Below, piece after piece: positions 4,199 through 5,493 of a DNA stretch of 5,493 nucleotides. This stretch comes from an uncultured Lachnospiraceae bacterium. Its GTDB lineage: Bacteria > Bacillota > Clostridia > Lachnospirales > Lachnospiraceae. Both the position numbers and the translations under genes were made by a program. The notes under the pieces were generated by a model. The model did not search any database. It had not been told where the DNA came from and saw only the letters and a program-made list of their open reading frames with translations. Numbering within the stretch: the stretch's first letter is position 1; the number at the start of each line of letters is the position of its first letter. The DNA lies in assembly GCA_900553305.1 (NCBI GenBank), contig USDI01000159.1:1-5493 (forward strand), read 5' to 3'.

Positions 4199-5493
4199 CT
4201 ACCTGTAAATAAATTTCAGCTTTCCGATACCGATTTCATCTCCCGGTTCAATGATTTCTGATGCATTTGGTTCTAAGCGCATCCCGTTCCGGAAGGTTCC
4301 GTTCGTCGAATTGAGATCCGTGATAAAGAACCGGTTTCCATCCCTTGATATTCTTGCATGAAGGCGGCTTACACTCTGATCATTTAACACAAGATCCACT
4401 GCTCCTGCCATTTTTCCAACTGTGATTGGCAGTTTTTGTAACGGGATATGATATTTGTTGCTCTTCCCAATTCCGTATAATTTATTATCACTGTTCTCTA
4501 TCCACGGTATAAATACGGTATGTCCGGAATCATCCGGCTGCGGAATCTTTTCCGGTTCTGTGACGTCCTGATACCGGACATAGCGGGATGAATCGGCAGT
4601 ATATTCTTTCTTATTATTTTTAGAGTTCGGGAAAACCCATTCCACAAGCCTTCTCCAAAGTGACTTTTTCTCCTCCGGTTCCGGAAATCGGACATCCTGC
4701 ATCGCTGTCTCCCGGATCCCGGAATTCCGGTTGTCCTTCTGCTCCTGTCCTTTCTCCTGCATCATCCAGGGTTCTGCCATATGTCGCTCTTGTATCCCTT
4801 CATTCCTGCTTCTGCTATTTACATTTCCCCTCCACTGCGTCCTTCTGTTGTTCTTCCTTTCATCCCAGGGCATCTCCTGTGCTGTTCCCTGCATGCCCCG
4901 ATTCCAGCTTACATTTTGTACCGGAACTTCCCGGCTCTGACTTCCCTGATTCCGGTATGAATTCTGTGTCTGCATATTAGGGCTCCAGTTGCTTTGCATC
5001 ATTGCTTCATTCTGTTCATGGGTCCTCTCTTCCATCTGTTCTTCATCATAATTTTCCTGAAACCAGGTAATCAGCTCATCCAGCACAAACTGCTGCCGGT
5101 TCAGCAGATCCTCCATCTGATATACCGCCTCAACAAGCGGCATATTTTCGGAGTCCATATGCTGCATAAAAAACTCATTAAGATCACGCAAAGACGTGTT
5201 CTCCTCCCCGATCCTCTCCGGATAATAAATAAAGCTGTACTTCCATGTCACTATATCCATATACACAAATTCCGGCAGAAGCAAAAGATCCTCCGGACTG
5301 AGCAAATACTTCTCCATTATTTCGCTGATTGTACGAAGCCCCGAAAACAGCTTCTGTAAATGACGCATCTGCAAGGGCTGTGCTTCCAGGATGCTCTGAA
5401 TGCTCTGGCGCGAGGTAATATCATAATATAGAAGTGATTCCCCGTTTATCATCCGTTCCTGACAGGGGATCAGTTCGTCAATCGTGTTTTCTG
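4199..5493 (-). CDS. DUF6382 and FHA domain protein, 5' end cut by right edge
   Basis: The frame stays open from the stop at 4199 to base 5493, so the true start is outside the window. Met at 5452 is internal: the residues before it (ENTIDELIPCQER) continue the DUF6382 pattern, leading into LLYYDITSRQSI. Counting from that Met, the visible part holds DUF6382 to about 130, including EKYLLSPEDLLLLPEFVYMD, then a charged, Gln/Asn/Arg-rich linker with scattered Trp (about 138-300). The FHA domain spans about 342-415 with SVSRLHARI (His365) and DLNSTNGTFRNG (Asn384-Gly385). FHA domains bind phosphothreonine peptides, so the protein probably responds to Ser/Thr kinase signalling. The usual Gly-Arg of the first FHA loop is Gly346-Lys347, a conservative change. 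No transmembrane helix or signal peptide is seen. In Clostridia, I recall such proteins near Tad/Flp-type pilus genes, which cannot be tested here. It converges on the AraC gene and appears unrelated to the sugar locus. Confidence 0.88.
   Translation of the reverse strand, partial: ENTIDELIPCQERMINGESLLYYDITSRQSIQSILEAQPLQMRHLQKLFSGLRTISEIMEKYLLSPEDLLLLPEFVYMDIVTWKYSFIYYPERIGEENTSLRDLNEFFMQHMDSENMPLVEAVYQMEDLLNRQQFVLDELITWFQENYDEEQMEERTHEQNEAMMQSNWSPNMQTQNSYRNQGSQSREVPVQNVSWNRGMQGTAQEMPWDERKNNRRTQWRGNVNSRSRNEGIQERHMAEPWMMQEKGQEQKDNRNSGIRETAMQDVRFPEPEEKKSLWRRLVEWVFPNSKNNKKEYTADSSRYVRYQDVTEPEKIPQPDDSGHTVFIPWIENSDNKLYGIGKSNKYHIPLQKLPITVGKMAGAVDLVLNDQSVSRLHARISRDGNRFFITDLNSTNGTFRNGMRLEPNASEIIEPGDEIGIGKLKFIYR

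Noticed and set aside
4919..4957. TACCGGAA / TTCCGGTA 8-bp inverted repeat and the palindrome CCGGAATTCCGG at 4719-4730
   Set aside because: Both are inside the FHA-protein linker, where recurring Arg, Asn and Ser codons on the minus strand readily generate CCGG-rich words; coding use explains them.
4660..5359. Several plus-strand open frames of 69-121 codons opposite the FHA gene
   Set aside because: They are rich in Ser, Pro, Cys, Phe, Leu and His, as expected from reading the complement of a Gln/Asn/Arg/Glu-rich linker, and have no supporting motif.
1..5493. tRNA, rRNA, riboswitch, CRISPR array, insertion sequence or attachment site
   Set aside because: No cloverleaf, spaced repeat array, transposase motif or terminal inverted repeat pattern was found by eye; noncoding gaps are all under 200 bases and accounted for.

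Overview
The window looks like a chromosomal segment of a low- to mid-GC, Gram-positive gut- or rumen-type Clostridia, most likely Lachnospiraceae. This is inferred from strong AAGGAGG-type ribosome binding sites, intracellular hemicellulose-type glycoside hydrolases under an AraC regulator, and a DUF6382-FHA protein, an architecture I associate with Clostridia. No species can be named from the sequence alone.

Layout. Positions 1-3130, minus strand, hold a three-gene run of glycoside hydrolases read right to left: a GH39 beta-xylosidase-type enzyme (3130-1574), a GH43 enzyme with a C-terminal CBM6-like domain (1505-108), and the first 16 codons of a GH27 alpha-galactosidase-like enzyme (49-1) cut by the left edge. 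Gaps are 68 and 58 bases, each gene has its own good ribosome binding site, and no strong terminator separates them. None of the three N-termini looks like a signal peptide, so the enzymes probably trim imported oligosaccharides in the cytoplasm. No transporter is in the window.

Positions 3131-3310 are a divergent control region of about 180 bases. It holds overlapping, oppositely directed sigma-A-like promoters and six copies of the pentamer TCTGA (both strands). These are arranged as two palindromes, one 11-bp-phased direct repeat and a perfect 10-bp inverted pair bracketing both promoters. It is a good candidate operator set for the adjacent regulator. Positions 3311-4153, plus strand, encode that AraC-family regulator (cupin-like sensor plus two HTH motifs), which presumably senses a sugar and controls the hydrolase genes and itself.

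Positions 4199 to the right edge, minus strand, encode an unrelated protein with an N-terminal DUF6382 domain, a Gln/Asn/Arg-rich linker and a C-terminal FHA domain. Its reading frame stays open to the last base, so the gene begins outside the window and the Met at 5452 is internal. It converges on the AraC gene, which marks the boundary of the carbohydrate locus.

The most interesting points are the TCTGA control region and the two genes at the edges that simple start-to-stop ORF calling misses or mis-starts. I see no tRNA, rRNA, CRISPR array or mobile element.
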